64,000 nucleotides of DNA from Ypsolopha sequella (lineage: Eukaryota; Arthropoda; Insecta; Lepidoptera; Ypsolophidae), in the NCBI GenBank assembly GCA_934047225.1, contig OW203986.1, forward strand, positions 14,635,221-14,699,220, given 5' to 3'. Below are positions 9,793 to 20,318 of the stretch, one piece after another. The first letter of the stretch is position 1, and the number at the start of each line of letters is the position of its first letter. Below the pieces are notes generated by a model. The model saw only the letters and a list, made by a program, of their open reading frames with translations. It had not been told where the DNA came from and did not search any database. A program made the translations under genes and the position numbers.

Positions 9793-11458
9793 CAGCCTTG
9801 ACGACGGACCTGGCATACTTCCTTTTAAATTAGGCCCTACGAAAATAATATCCCACTACCATACATTCCTACAAGACATTGACATTACGATAATACAAAG
9901 ACATGTTGACACTGCAAAAACTGAATTAACTAACGTTGCAAATGACATAAGTAACAAGAGCTTTTCACTGTTTAAGTATCAAATAGTTCACCTTTTTAGC
10001 AAACTAGAAAAAATTTCAGCACAGTTGGACACTTTCAGATCAAAAAGAGCGAAACGTGGTTTATTTAACCCCCTGGGAAGCTTTGTAAAAAGTATCACGG
10101 GAAACCTAGACTACAACGATGCTTTGCGATATGAAAGTCTATTAAAAACTTTGCAAGAAAATGACCAAAAGCTTTCGAATAATTTTAATCACCATATTAC
10201 TTTATTTAAAGAAATAACCGACCATCAAACTCAAGTACTAAATAATCTTACCTACAACCAGTTGAAATTACAAAGGGCCGTATCAAGTTTTATAAACATG
10301 ACGATTAAAGATAACAACCAAGTAGGTATCTTTGCGCAAGTCTCGCAACTTTTTGCTATAATTAGCGAAAATGTGCAAGAACTATTTTTAGAAGTAATGA
10401 GATTAGAAAATATATTAGCTTTTAGTCGCACAGGCACTTTGCACCATTCTATTTTATCAGTTAGGGATATCACTAGCATAGTTAAAAAGTTAAATGCACT
10501 TTACTCGCACGATCAAGTTTTATCGTTAGACACTAGGTATTATTATGATCTTATTAGTTTAGGCTCATATTTTGTAGGAGATAAAATAGTAATCATCCTT
10601 AAAATTCCCATTACATCCCCGAACTCATACACTCTTTATAAGCTCTGCCCAGTACCTAATAAAAATCATAATGTAATCCTTCCTCCGTTTCCTTTTATGG
10701 CAACCAATTCCCAGGAATTTGCTTACATAGAGGCTGAATGCCCGAAGATTGACGCATGGTACATCTGCAAGCAACAGCTCAACCACCAGATCCGAAATCA
10801 ACGCGACTGTATTCATCGACTAATATTTCTACAAGACCTTGATGAAACATGCAACCCTACGTCTATTTCTTTATCTAAAGAAGCCTTGATGGAGCTAGAT
10901 GACCAACACTACATTCTGTCATTCCCAAAACCATTGAAAGTGCAGCTAAGTTGCAGACAAGAATACCACCACATTCTGGAAGGAAGTTACATTGCAACAA
11001 TTCCTCGAAACTGCAGTATAAAGACGCCGAGTTTCACCATAATCAATTTCAATGACCAAATTCGCGGACAAGCTGTTGAAATCACGACATTGCCACGGTC
11101 AAACATGCTGATTAAATCATCTTCTGAGAATAAAGCACCTGAGTACAAGTTCATGACAATTGACTTGAATAAGTTGCACAATATTCAACAACAAGTTACA
11201 ATGGAAATACCTACGAACCTGCAATCTTTCGACACAAGGACTACCTACCGTACAATCATTCCACTGTATGCAGTGATATTGCTGATTATAACTTTCATCA
11301 CTATATTCTACATACGAAAACGAAACCATAAGATTAAAACTGAGCGGAATCCTGGACTGAAACTTACGAATGCTAAAGAAGCTAGCACATCATCTCAAAC
11401 TCCGGCAACTATCGAAGATAAGAAAGCCGCAATATTTGCATTAGACATAGGCAAATAG
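9728..11458 (+). CDS. env: Envelope glycoprotein of the gypsy element (errantivirus Env / baculovirus F-like)
   Basis: A 576-residue open frame from an ATG at 9728, overlapping the pol end. Residues 1-16 form a hydrophobic signal peptide ending LAQA. A furin-type site RAKR ends at residue 110 and is followed at once by GLFNPLGSFV, the position of a fusion peptide. This layout is typical of errantivirus Env and baculovirus F proteins. A single membrane anchor (YAVILLIITFITIFYI) lies near residues 508-528, with a basic and then hydrophilic cytoplasmic tail. Several N-x-S/T sites lie in the ectodomain. It may instead be translated from a spliced RNA using the leader ATG and the acceptor at 9740-9741. 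The frame is unbroken. Class is assigned by architecture, not alignment. Confidence 0.9.
   Translation: MTCYRYLLILMTLAQAQDIRLDSLDDGPGILPFKLGPTKIISHYHTFLQDIDITIIQRHVDTAKTELTNVANDISNKSFSLFKYQIVHLFSKLEKISAQLDTFRSKRAKRGLFNPLGSFVKSITGNLDYNDALRYESLLKTLQENDQKLSNNFNHHITLFKEITDHQTQVLNNLTYNQLKLQRAVSSFINMTIKDNNQVGIFAQVSQLFAIISENVQELFLEVMRLENILAFSRTGTLHHSILSVRDITSIVKKLNALYSHDQVLSLDTRYYYDLISLGSYFVGDKIVIILKIPITSPNSYTLYKLCPVPNKNHNVILPPFPFMATNSQEFAYIEAECPKIDAWYICKQQLNHQIRNQRDCIHRLIFLQDLDETCNPTSISLSKEALMELDDQHYILSFPKPLKVQLSCRQEYHHILEGSYIATIPRNCSIKTPSFTIINFNDQIRGQAVEITTLPRSNMLIKSSSENKAPEYKFMTIDLNKLHNIQQQVTMEIPTNLQSFDTRTTYRTIIPLYAVILLIITFITIFYIRKRNHKIKTERNPGLKLTNAKEASTSSQTPATIEDKKAAIFALDIGK
9740..9742 (+). other. 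Candidate env splice acceptor
   Basis: TTGTTACAG ends at 9741, 14 nt into the env frame. The exon starting at 9742 continues the env frame when joined to the phase-2 leader donor at 4551. Use of this site would replace the first few residues of the signal peptide while keeping its hydrophobic core. Confidence 0.45.
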
Positions 11459-11469
11459 TTGCTCGTTCT

Positions 11470-11479
11470 AGAGGGGAGG
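11470..11479 (+). promoter_or_regulatory. Polypurine tract of the gypsy element
   Basis: AGAGGGGAGG is a pure purine run directly abutting the 3' LTR. It is the expected primer for plus-strand DNA synthesis. Confidence 0.85.
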
Positions 11480-11792
11480 TGTTACGTCGAGGACTATGTC
11501 CCTACCGACTCCAACAGCCATCACACCACCAAACAGATTGTGCAACCGTTCGAGTTGCTGACGCATCATCGACCGACATATTAAAAGGGTATTTCACCAT
11601 CCAAGACGCCGCCTTCATGCTAACATCGCGACAGCGGGAGGTCATACTCTGATCATCGGGATCACTAAGATATAAGTTTAATGTAAGATAGATATCATAA
11701 GCATTGTAATCACACATCGATTACACATTTAAGTAAATTCTCTTCCGACTTTCTTTTTTAAAAACCCTCGCCGACGGTCAACTCCCGTAATT
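11480..11792 (+). repeat. 3' LTR of the gypsy element (313 bp)
   Basis: Starts TGTTACGTCG directly after the purine tract and ends CCCGTAATT, then TGTG (target duplication) and the minisatellite. By eye it is identical to the 5' LTR, which implies little time since insertion. Confidence 0.95.
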
Positions 11793-13941
11793 TGTGGAAG
11801 TCTCAGTTGTATGTAGTGACCATAACAGATAAATAATAGCATTCGAGTATTGTTTACATGTGGAAGTCTCAGTTGTATGTAGTGACCATAACAGATAAAT
11901 AATAGCATTCTAGTATTGTTTACATGTGGAAGTCTCAGTTGTATGTAGTGACCATAACAGATAAATAATAGCATTCGAGTATTGTTTACATGTGGAAGTC
12001 TCAGTGGTATGTAGTGACCATAACAGATAAATAATAGCATTCTAGTATTGTTTACATGTGGAAGTCTCAGTTGTATATAGTGACCATAGCAGATAAATAA
12101 TAGCATTCTAGTATTGTTTACATGTGGAAGTCTCAGTTGTATATAGTGACCATAGCAGATAAATAATAGCATTCTAGTATTGTTTACATGTGGAAGTCTC
12201 AGTTGTATGTAGTGACCATAGCAGATAAATAATAGCATTCTAGTATTGTTTACATGTGGAGGTCTCAGTTGTATGTAGTGACCATAGCAGATAAATAATA
12301 GGATTCGAGTATTGTTTACATGTGGAAGTCTCAGTTGTATATAGTGACCATAGCAGATAAATAATAGTATTCTAGTATTGTTTACATGTGGAAGTCTCAG
12401 TTGTATGTAGTGACCATAGCAGATAAATAATAGCATTCTAGTATTGTTTACATGTGGAAGTCTCAGTTGTATGTAGTGACCATAGCAGATAAATAATAGC
12501 ATTCTAGTATTGTTTACATGTGGAAGTCTCAGTTGTATGTAGTGACCATAGCATATAAATAATAGCATTCTAGTATTGTTTACATGTGGAGGTCTCAGTT
12601 GTATGTAGTGACCATAGCAGATAAATAATAGGATTCGAGTATTGTTTACATGTGGAAGTCTCAGTTGTATATAGTGACCATAGCAGATAAATAATAGGAT
12701 TCGAGTATTGTTTACATGTGGAAGTCTCAGTTGTATATAGTGACCATAGCAGATAAATAATAGTATTCTAGTATTGTTTACATGTGGAGGTCTCAGTTGT
12801 ATGTAGTGACCATAGCAGATAAATAATAGCATTCTAGTATTGTTTACATGTGGAAGTCTCAGTTGTATATAGTGACCATAGCAGATAAATAATAGTATTC
12901 TAGTATTGTTTACATGTGGAGGTCTCAGTTGTATGTAGTGACCATAGCAGATAAATAATAGCATTCTAGTATTGTTTACATGTGGAAGTCTCAGTTGTAT
13001 ATAGTGACCATAGCATATAAATAATAGCATTCTAGTATTGTTTACATGTGGAAGTCTCAGTTGTATGTAGTGAACATAGCAGATAAATAATAGGATTCGA
13101 GTATTGTTTACATGTGGAAGTCTCAGTTGTATATAGTGACCATAGCAGATAAATAATAGTATTCTAGTATTGTTTACATGTGGAAGTCTCAGTTGTATGT
13201 AGTGACCATAGCATATAAATAATAGCATTCTAGTATTGTTTACATGTGGAAGTCTCAGTTGTATGTAGTGACCATAGCAGATAAATAATAGTATTCTAGT
13301 ATTGTTTACATGTGGAAGTCTCAGTTGTATGTAGTGACCATAGCATATAAATAATAGCATTCTAGTATTGTTTACATGTGGAAGTCTCAGTTGTATGTAG
13401 TGACCATAGCAGATAAATAATAGGATTCGAGTATTGTTTACATGTGGAAGTCTCAGTTGTATATAGTGACCATAGCAGATAAATAATAGTATTCTAGTAT
13501 TGTTTAAATGTGGAAGTCTCAGTTGTATGTAGTGACCATAGCAGATAAATAATAGTATTCTAGTATTGTTTACATGTGGAGGTCTCAGTTGTATGTAGTG
13601 ACCATAGCAGATAAATAATAGCATTCTAGTATTGTTTACATGTGGAAGTCTCAGTTGTATGTAGTGACCATAGCATATAAATAATAGCATTCTAGTATTG
13701 TTTACATGTGGAAGTCTCAGTTGTATATAGTGACCATAGCATATAAATAATAGCATTCTAGTATTGTTTACATGTGGAAGTCTCAGTTGTATGTAGTGAC
13801 CATAGCAGATAAATAATAGCATTCTAGTACAGTTGTATGTAGTGACCATAGCAGATAAATAGCATTCCAGTATTTATTACATGTGGAAGTCTCAGTTGTA
13901 TGTAGTGACCATAGCAGACAATTAATAGCATTCGAGTATTC
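11793..13941 (+). repeat. 66-bp minisatellite, right part (30 exact-length units plus edges)
   Basis: After a 58-bp partial unit, units start TGTTTACATG at 11851 and every 66 bp to 13765. That is 30 consecutive units with no length change. Two shorter, diverged units (13831-13941) form the right edge. Variable positions include CATAACAG/CATAGCAG, AGATAAAT/ATATAAAT and GCATTCTAG/GGATTCGAG. Because 66 is a multiple of 3, one stop-free frame per unit makes a 706-codon minus-strand open frame (11729-13849); I do not regard it as a gene. Confidence 0.95.
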
Positions 13942-14228
13942 AAAGCGATGAATTTCGCCATAAAAATATATATCTTAAATAATAGTATGTACTACGTATA
14001 TAGGTATACCGGGGCACTCCTTTACCCACGATGGAACGGAGCACCTATCGGCATTTGGAGTTAGAGGTTGTTTGTTTTTTGGGTTTTAATATCTTCATTA
14101 CGGTAAAATATAGGAATGGTATTAAAACTAATATTTTAAAGTATTGTATGATAAAAAGCCAGGGTAAGAAAAACCCTATATTGATTTTGGAGGTTATTGA
14201 CTCAATGTGCTATTGCAATGCACCCATT
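13942..14228. other. Gene-free stretch
   Basis: No supported feature. AT-rich sequence between the minisatellite and the LINE scrap. Confidence 0.4.
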
Positions 14229-14540
14229 CTTCTTCTTCTTCTTGGTGGGCTCGGTTTCCGCAACTAGTCTCTTTTTTGGACCTTTGTGCGTGGAAAAGTG
14301 TGGGGCCGTCTATTCTAGCCAGCCCAGCTCACGCCAAAATCCCAAGAGGCAACCTAGGTCGCCACAGGACTGGCGGAGCGTCCTCGGTTCACCGAGGATC
14401 TTAGCCCGTTGTGTGCTGACTCCTACGCAATCTACTGTCAAGTGGGTCGGCGTTTCTTCGACCTCCATACAAGCTCTGTATAGAGGGCTGTCCGTTAGAC
14501 CTATAATATAGAAGTGTCTGTTAAGACAGTGTCTTAACAA
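14229..14540 (-). pseudogene. 3' end of a non-LTR retrotransposon (LINE) with GAA-type tail
   Basis: On the minus strand, 14540-14310 encodes the C-terminal end of a LINE reverse-transcriptase protein. It has the post-RT zinc-binding pattern around ACMEVEETPTHLTVDC and ends GFWRELGWLE. The usual first cysteine of that motif is Tyr here. The 3' untranslated part runs left to a (GAA)n tail at about 14229-14244, typical of elements primed at their 3' end. Only this end is present, so it is a 5'-truncated dead copy. The clade (jockey- or RTE-like) is not certain. Confidence 0.75.
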
Positions 14541-14694
14541 GACAGTGTCTGTGTCTTGTGATTAGCCCTACCATCATGCGAAGGTTGGATCTATTAAGAC
14601 GTAGTAGTTTCTTTGTCAGACGACCCATTGCTTCATGCACAAATTATTCATTCTCCTTTCTCCGTCCAACAAAATCCACCCTGGTATATCGTAT
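14541..14694. other. Gene-free stretch with short GTGTCT repeats
   Basis: Repeats of AGACAGTGTCTT occur near 14525-14560. Nothing else recognisable. Confidence 0.35.
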
Positions 14695-15113
14695 ATAAAT
14701 ATATCGTCCGTGCAAAGGCCCATTTTGCTCCAGGCGGAAAGACCTCCAGTGCGAGAGGGACGTAATCGGGGAAAATTGTCGAAAGTCGGTTTTAAATTAA
14801 TACAAAATTAACTTAAATAGCTATGAACATTTCCGTAACCGGTAATTTAGGTATTATTTAAACCCATCTAAATAAATACTTGTATAGTCTGTATGCTATC
14901 CGAATTTGTCAGAATATAAAAAAAGGTGTAAATTTAGAGCGCATTTCAATAAATATTTCTATCGAGTGAAATTCCTCTAATCGCGTTTCTGATAGTCCAA
15001 AATCTAGAAAAATGTTCCAAAATTGTTATACTAATTTATTTAACTTAGGACTTATTTTGAACAGCAGATAATAACTTCAAATTGTGTCAATTTTGACGAT
15101 ATTATCGCCTTTT
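14695..15113. repeat. MITE family F3, degenerate copy
   Basis: About 420 bp, similar along its length to 41696-42111 and, inverted, to 50400-50792. Shared landmarks are GGGGAAAATTGTC, CCCATCTAAATAAATA and CAAAATTGTTATACTAATTT. Its terminal TTAA sites have decayed. Ends are approximate. Confidence 0.75.
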
Positions 15114-15430
15114 TCTAAGCAATCGAAAAAAAATTGCTTAATAGTTGTTCAACAAAACCTTATTACCTATGTATTGTGTATGTTGTCATCGCAAAGTTTC
15201 CATTGCTTTCTGTAAATTAGAATTTTAATGTTTTAATTTCATCTCTATCTATATATGATAAAGACATACATTTTAAATGATGAAAGGCGTGTTTAGCCTG
15301 TACCGCACAGTACTTGAAATCCCTACTTTATAAAATTCATCTTCCTTATTCCTTTGAGAAATTAAGACTGAAGTTTTCTTGAACCACACCCTCAAGGTCA
15401 TCTTTCTATGAAAGAATTTTCTTATTTTGA
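15114..15430. other. Gene-free AT-rich stretch
   Basis: No gene or repeat that I can support. Confidence 0.35.
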
Positions 15431-15437
15431 CTGTTTA

Positions 15438-15660
15438 TAATAAACTAGCGGGCGCGTGCGGCTTCGTCTGCGTGAATTTGGGATATAAACATCCTTCAGC
15501 AGTAACTATTGGGAGTAAATTTTCGATACAAAAGTTTACACCCCGTTATGGAGCGAATTTCGTTTTTTTTTTCTTAGAGCAACATATATGTTCTAAATTT
15601 CATGTCCGTTTTCTTCAGTAGCTGTATATTGTCTGTCAGTCAGTCATTTATGGAACAGTT
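15438..15660 (+). repeat. Dispersed lepidopteran repeat fragment
   Basis: Starts with a GC-rich head (GCGGGCGCGTGCGGCTTCG) and ends with TTTCATGTCCGTTTTCTTC and GTCTGTCAGTCAGTCATT. This combination is common in Lepidoptera as the end of an abundant repeat, probably non-LTR derived. The class is recalled from the family look and was not aligned. Confidence 0.4.
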
Positions 15661-15803
15661 TTATATACATGTTTTTTTATTATATGTTACCGGCCAAACC
15701 AGATTTTATAACAAGTAGTTTTTCGAAAATAGTCCAATTCAAATACAAAGCCGTTTTATCTGGCTTCCTTAAACGCTGCGAATTAGTTCCACCAATATCT
15801 TGT

Positions 15804-16380
15804 TTAAAGGGGCTGCACATTGCTAAAACTCAGTCTTGCTCTAATGGTGTCTATCCTGCGGGTCTACCGTGTAATTCTGATTTTCATCAACATCAACTTG
15901 AGATTGAAATTTGACATGCGTGCGACGACACCCGCCTAACATGCCATCACTTTGCACGCGTTGAATTTCGCATGCATTTGCTTGAAGTTGATACAAATAA
16001 GAATTACGCGGTAGACAAATCTGCTCAAATCCGATGCCGCGCACGCAAAATATCAGTTATTTTGAAATCATGCTACATTAGGACATTAACTATAATTTCT
16101 TTATGTAATAAAGATGTTTTTTTCTAGTTAGTATCTGCATGTGTTGTTTTCGTTTCGATCGGTTTTGAAATATGGAAACTGAATCGCTTTTTTTGTGAAA
16201 TTCACGCTTTTTTAAAGTAATATAATTAAAAGAAGATTGAAAGTATGTTTATATATAAAGTGTAATTAATAATTGTCTTGAGGTAAAAAACACGCCATAT
16301 TTTTTTTTAATTTTTACCCTCTACATTGATGGAACTGAATCCAATGCAAAACTGATGTTTAGCATTGTGGAGCCCCTTAA
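15804..16380 (-). repeat. TTAA-flanked MITE, family F2, copy 2 with nested insertion
   Basis: Inverted relative to 3197-3602. The element occupies 15808-16376 between TTAA at 15804-15807 and 16377-16380. It is longer than copy 1 because about 185 bp (about 15847-16032) is inserted near the left end. The insert is itself a fold-back, with TCTACCG and GTAATTCT inverted in its two arms (about 15863 and 16015). The rest aligns with copy 1. Confidence 0.75.
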
Positions 16381-16947
16381 GCGAAAAGACTCACTGGAAG
16401 CTATACAGTTTAAATTTTTCCCCCAAACTTGAATTTTCAAGCGTGAATCTACAACAAAGAATATAGTACACTTCTAAACCTACGAGTACAACAAAATAAA
16501 TAAATATTTATATACTTAAGTAACAGTTATAAATATAAATTATATAAAAAAAATGATTAAACAATTTTTATAATTTAATGTTATTTAATTTTATAAATTT
16601 ACACAACGTATATATAAATGGTCTATTTACAAAAGTCAATTCAATTCAATACCATTTTATCTGGCTTCCGATAATGTGACTCCGCCAATGTCGAGTTATA
16701 ACTTTAAAAGTAAAAAGACGCACGGTGAGTCAGCAAAAAGCTGAAGTTGACGGGACGAGGGATTTGTGGAGGGAGTAACTCGTATAAAGACTACGACATT
16801 CTATACTATAAGATAAAATTAACTTATCGGTGGTAACTAATACCATCTTTTTTTTTGCGTTGTTAGGGTATTATTTCGGCACTTTTCTATGACACACTTC
16901 GACGTCTTTACGGCTTTGCGATCGAAACACTACTAAGAAAGAACTGT
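16381..16947. other. Gene-free stretch
   Basis: A short motif (ATTTTATCTGGCTTCC) at about 16662 repeats one found near 15758, left of the F2 copy. This hints at an older duplicated repeat around it. No gene. Confidence 0.35.
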
Positions 16948-18098
16948 GCTTAGGCGCGTCTTATCAAATCATACTACGGCTCAACGCGGTCCCGTGTTGG
17001 ACCCCAGGATGTTTTACAAAACGCTTTCGCGACGCTGTGTTACGGAATCCATACTACGTGTCAACACTAAAATGCAGTATGGTTTCATCTGATGTATTTC
17101 AATTTGCACGTCCGGGATCGCTACTAGAGTTGAACGCTAGGATGGATTCAATAGACGAATAAAATATTGCAAATGCGGAAATCATCCTCGACGCCAACGC
17201 CGGGCAATGTCTGTTGCATATACCTCATATTCTGTCTCTTTCGGTAGCGTAGTGAAAACTATAATAACCGTCACTTTTTAAGAACAACTGATTGGGGGCC
17301 GTTCAAGTATTACGTAAGCAGATTTTTGCCATTATTAACCAACCCCCCAAAAATTGTAGAAAATCCGAAAAAGTAAAAAAATGCTGACGTAATCACCATC
17401 CAGACGGAAGTGTCATCGCCCATGTCATCAAAAATAAGCAAAGCAAAGACTTCCCCGTCCTTCTGTAGTGTTTATGTTGTACTTGAATGGCCCTCACGGG
17501 TCATTGCGGTTTATTTGACACTAATATACAAAGTAGAAGAACAAACATAATTAAAGTGCAACCAACTGCCGTAAGCCGCAGACTAGATCGCGGAATTACA
17601 AAAACAAAAAATAGAGTTCAGGCTGGCCGTCCAACAGTAAGGGAGAAAATAGTCAGTAAGAAAAGAAAACACGATCTTTCTCAAAATGTTTCTAATAATG
17701 TGCCTAACGCTAAGTAATGAAGATTTAATTAATTGGTTGATTTGTCCTAGCTGCAATTGTTTGGAATTTTTCTTTTTAGACACATTATATCAGTTCATTA
17801 ATTCTCAATGCATTTTAATTATCCTTATGCCAACAGCATATTATTATAACGCTATATATGTAATGATTCACAGATTTGTGCATAAGATTGTACGAAATAT
17901 TTCAGTAAGTCAGTTCCAAGTCTTTGAATACGTAAGCATGTTGAGCCGTAGGATGTTTTCGTAATGTTCGCGTTCAACCCATAAATAGAGTATTGTTTAC
18001 GGAGCGAAACTTTGCAAAAGCGTTTAGTAAAACATCCTGCTGTTCAACACGGGAGCGCGCTGAATAGTAGTATGGTTTAATAAGACGCTGCTTAGGCC
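16948..18098. mobile_element. DNA transposon remnant with about 90-bp TIRs
   Basis: The left end (TAGGCGCGTCTTATC... AGGATGTTTTACAAAACGC) recurs inverted at the right end (about 18000-18098), with matching blocks over roughly 90 bp. Interior sequence repeats parts of the TIR, such as the motif around 17087-17140. The element is about 1.15 kb and encloses a protein fragment at 17487-17720. The superfamily is unknown to me. Ends are approximate and no target duplication was fixed. Confidence 0.6.
17487..17720 (+). pseudogene. C-terminal protein fragment inside the TIR element
   Basis: A frame of 76 codons reading MALTGHCGLFDTN, then IIKVQPTAVSRRLDRG, and a basic end KKRKHDLSQNVSNNVPNAK before the stop. 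The clean, basic, low-hydrophobicity C-terminus looks like real former coding sequence, possibly the tail of a transposase or of a SWIM-type zinc-finger protein carried by such elements. I recall similar tails but cannot confirm the family. No upstream domain is present, so it is a relic. Confidence 0.4.
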
Positions 18099-19196
18099 GC
18101 GTTTAAGTACAATTTTGCCGTCCCGCCAACAGCGCGCCGATGATATGTCCATGGTATAGAATGTCATTGTATAAAGAGTACTGTTTGAGTGTCAAGCACT
18201 CAAAAAACCTAGCGCAGAGGAGAGCCGGTAGGTTAGGTTCGAAGGTTAGGTGTTGTGGTGTAACCTTAGTGGTTATTTTATTATGAGATTCCAGAATCAC
18301 TTTGGCCTAGGCCAAACTATTTAGTTTGTCTTAAAATTAGGTTTGGCCGGTAACATACCTATGTAACATAGAGTCATAGATAGGTTATGGAAATTTTATG
18401 AAATTATCCAGAATTTCCTAAAGTGCCTTACGATTAGATAGAGGTAGGGAAGGTGTTAAGATCACAATAAAACGTATGAATGTTTAATGCGAGGTAAAAG
18501 CTTCGGACGGACGTATTTGTAAGCCGTTTGAAGAGGGTTAAGTCAATTTAGCTTTGTACGTCAACTTTTTTTATCTTGTTACCTCGGAGTAAGCTGTCTG
18601 TAGGCTGTATTTGGAAGTGTTTTCAGGACGTGTGGTCGCGCGATTATACGATTATTTTGACTATAGGGTCTATAGTATAATTAGATTGGAGTACTTCGGA
18701 ATACTTCCATTATCACTACCTGAGTATACAAGGTTAAATTAAATTAGTTCGCGAAATTTTAAACATAGTATGTAGAACATAGTCCATATGAACAACTTTC
18801 TCTATTAGTAATGTGCAAAATTCTTAAAATTAGTTTTTACCTTTCCATACTGGACCAGTCAGCTGATCGGGGCAAGATGTATGGGGGAATTGAAAAAAAG
18901 TTGCGAACTTCGCTTAGCTCTCATACAAACAGTTGTTCATATAGACTAGTACTACCTATGTTTTGAGTTTCGCCAACTAATATTATTTAACCTTATATGC
19001 TTCATTAGTTATGAAGGAATTTTTTTCGGGGTTCTTGTGTAAATGCACCAAAATTTCACAAACACGCTGAAATGGAGCTCTATCGACCCAGCCCTTTTTG
19101 ATTTCTGCTGCGGCCAGTTGGAAGGATAAACAGCGAGACTTATACGTTTGTCACTGTGCTGTGGTTAAATGGCTCTTAATTAGATGACCTGCCCCC
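18099..19196. other. Gene-free stretch
   Basis: No supported gene. It includes a few scattered GGTTAGG motifs near 18228-18250. AT-rich elsewhere. Confidence 0.35.
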
Positions 19197-19416
19197 CTAT
19201 TTTGTATCTTTAGTTGCCAACTGCACGAGGTGCCTATCATCAAAAACATAGCTAAAAACTGAAATTTCAAAATTGCCTTTAGTGGGTATTGAACTATTAA
19301 CAATCTGTGTCGTCACTTCAAGTGCGAAAATATCCTTAGGACAACGGAATTCGATAGTATATCTATGTTTTTAATGATAGACACCCGTCCAGAAGGCAAC
19401 TAGAGATACACAATAG
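19197..19416. repeat. Fold-back MITE
   Basis: About 220 bp. The left arm (CTATTTTGTATCTTTAGTTGCC ends near 19219, then CCTATCATCAAAAACATAG) is mirrored on the right (CTATGTTTTTAATGATAG, then GGCAACTAGAGATACACAATAG). No coding content. Confidence 0.6.
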
Positions 19417-20318
19417 GCCCGCAGGTTGTAAATTAAACGGCGGCATCCAATTAAACGGCTAAAAGACGCTTCTTAGCATGGATAAGGTGAGTAGAACTTA
19501 ATTTTTCTGATAATACTAAAACAAGAAAAGTGTAGGTGTAAACATCAGTTTTCTACTCAGTAGAAAGGCCGGTGATAAGAGATGGGCTTAAAATCAAATA
19601 CTTACATTGAGAATACTTACTTTTCTCAAAGAAAAACTTCGGAAATTTTTATAATTTTTATTTTTCATTATAAAATGTAACTTAACTTAAATTTTCTAAC
19701 AATTAAAACCGGTCAAGTGCGAGTAGGACTCGTGCCTTGAGGGTTCCGCAGATATCGTTTAAAAGACAAACTTATTTCTCTTGCAGTTATTAATTGCATG
19801 AAACACAACGATCCTATTGAGTGATTTTGAATTGTATACTATATTGTCAGAAAGTGCCATCACGCATAATCAGTGAATTTTCAAGGTTTTCCTGGATTTT
19901 CCGAAAAGGTTGCCCTCTCGTTTTGGAAATTTTTCAAACTGTCTGGACATTATGAATAATGTCCTTTTGATCACTTGGTCCAAATTAAAATTTAGTAAAA
20001 TAATAAACGTACATGAACTAAATTAAAGGTTTATTTAATTTATGCAGCACTATATACATATATACAAACAAAGTGAAATCTAATCAACCACCCGAACCCA
20101 TGCCGGAGACCGTTCAATGGCCCCTATTTTCGAAATCATAAAACAATAATTAATAATGACACAGACCGAATATGCGTCCACAATACGGTGAGCGTAGCGG
20201 ATCTTCTAAGCGGGAAAACTATCGACTCGTAGCTCTTGCTACGCCGTAGCAAAACGGGCAGTGAATAAGTAATGTGATTTTCGAGGCACACAGACTTGAT
20301 GTTTAACTGGACTGGATA
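19417..20318. other. Gene-free stretch with one short lepidopteran repeat end
   Basis: Holds the 5' end of the GGCCAAGTGCGAG-type repeat at about 19708-19755 (AAAACCGGTCAAGTGCGAG) without its other end. A donor-like ATGGATAAGGTGAGT near 19479 has no supporting exon structure. No gene. Confidence 0.4.

Larger units (their letters stand above)
4041..11792 (+). mobile_element. Complete gypsy/errantivirus-like endogenous retrovirus
   Basis: A 7752-bp LTR element with the order LTR, primer site, gag, pol, env, purine tract, LTR. The target duplication is TGTG (4037-4040 and 11793-11796), and removing the element restores the minisatellite unit. The two 313-bp LTRs are identical by eye. All three reading frames are uninterrupted. 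The 4-bp duplication, TGGCGCAGTC primer site, protease-RT-RNaseH-integrase order and furin-type envelope fit the insect errantivirus group (TED/17.6-like). That group assignment is by family knowledge and was not tested by phylogeny. The element appears intact and recently inserted; whether it is expressed cannot be seen here. Confidence 0.95.

Noticed and set aside
11729..13849. 706-codon open frame on the minus strand with a 22-residue repeat
   Set aside because: It is a by-product of 66-bp units (a multiple of three). It runs into the retroviral LTR, has no promoter or splice context, and would be created by any stop-free phase of the satellite.
3897..13941. Direct repeats considered as a CRISPR array
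   Set aside because: There are no unique spacers. It is a uniform head-to-tail minisatellite in a eukaryotic genome.
19479..19492. ATG plus GTGAGT donor as a first exon
   Set aside because: Only three codons, no upstream promoter features, no downstream partner found.
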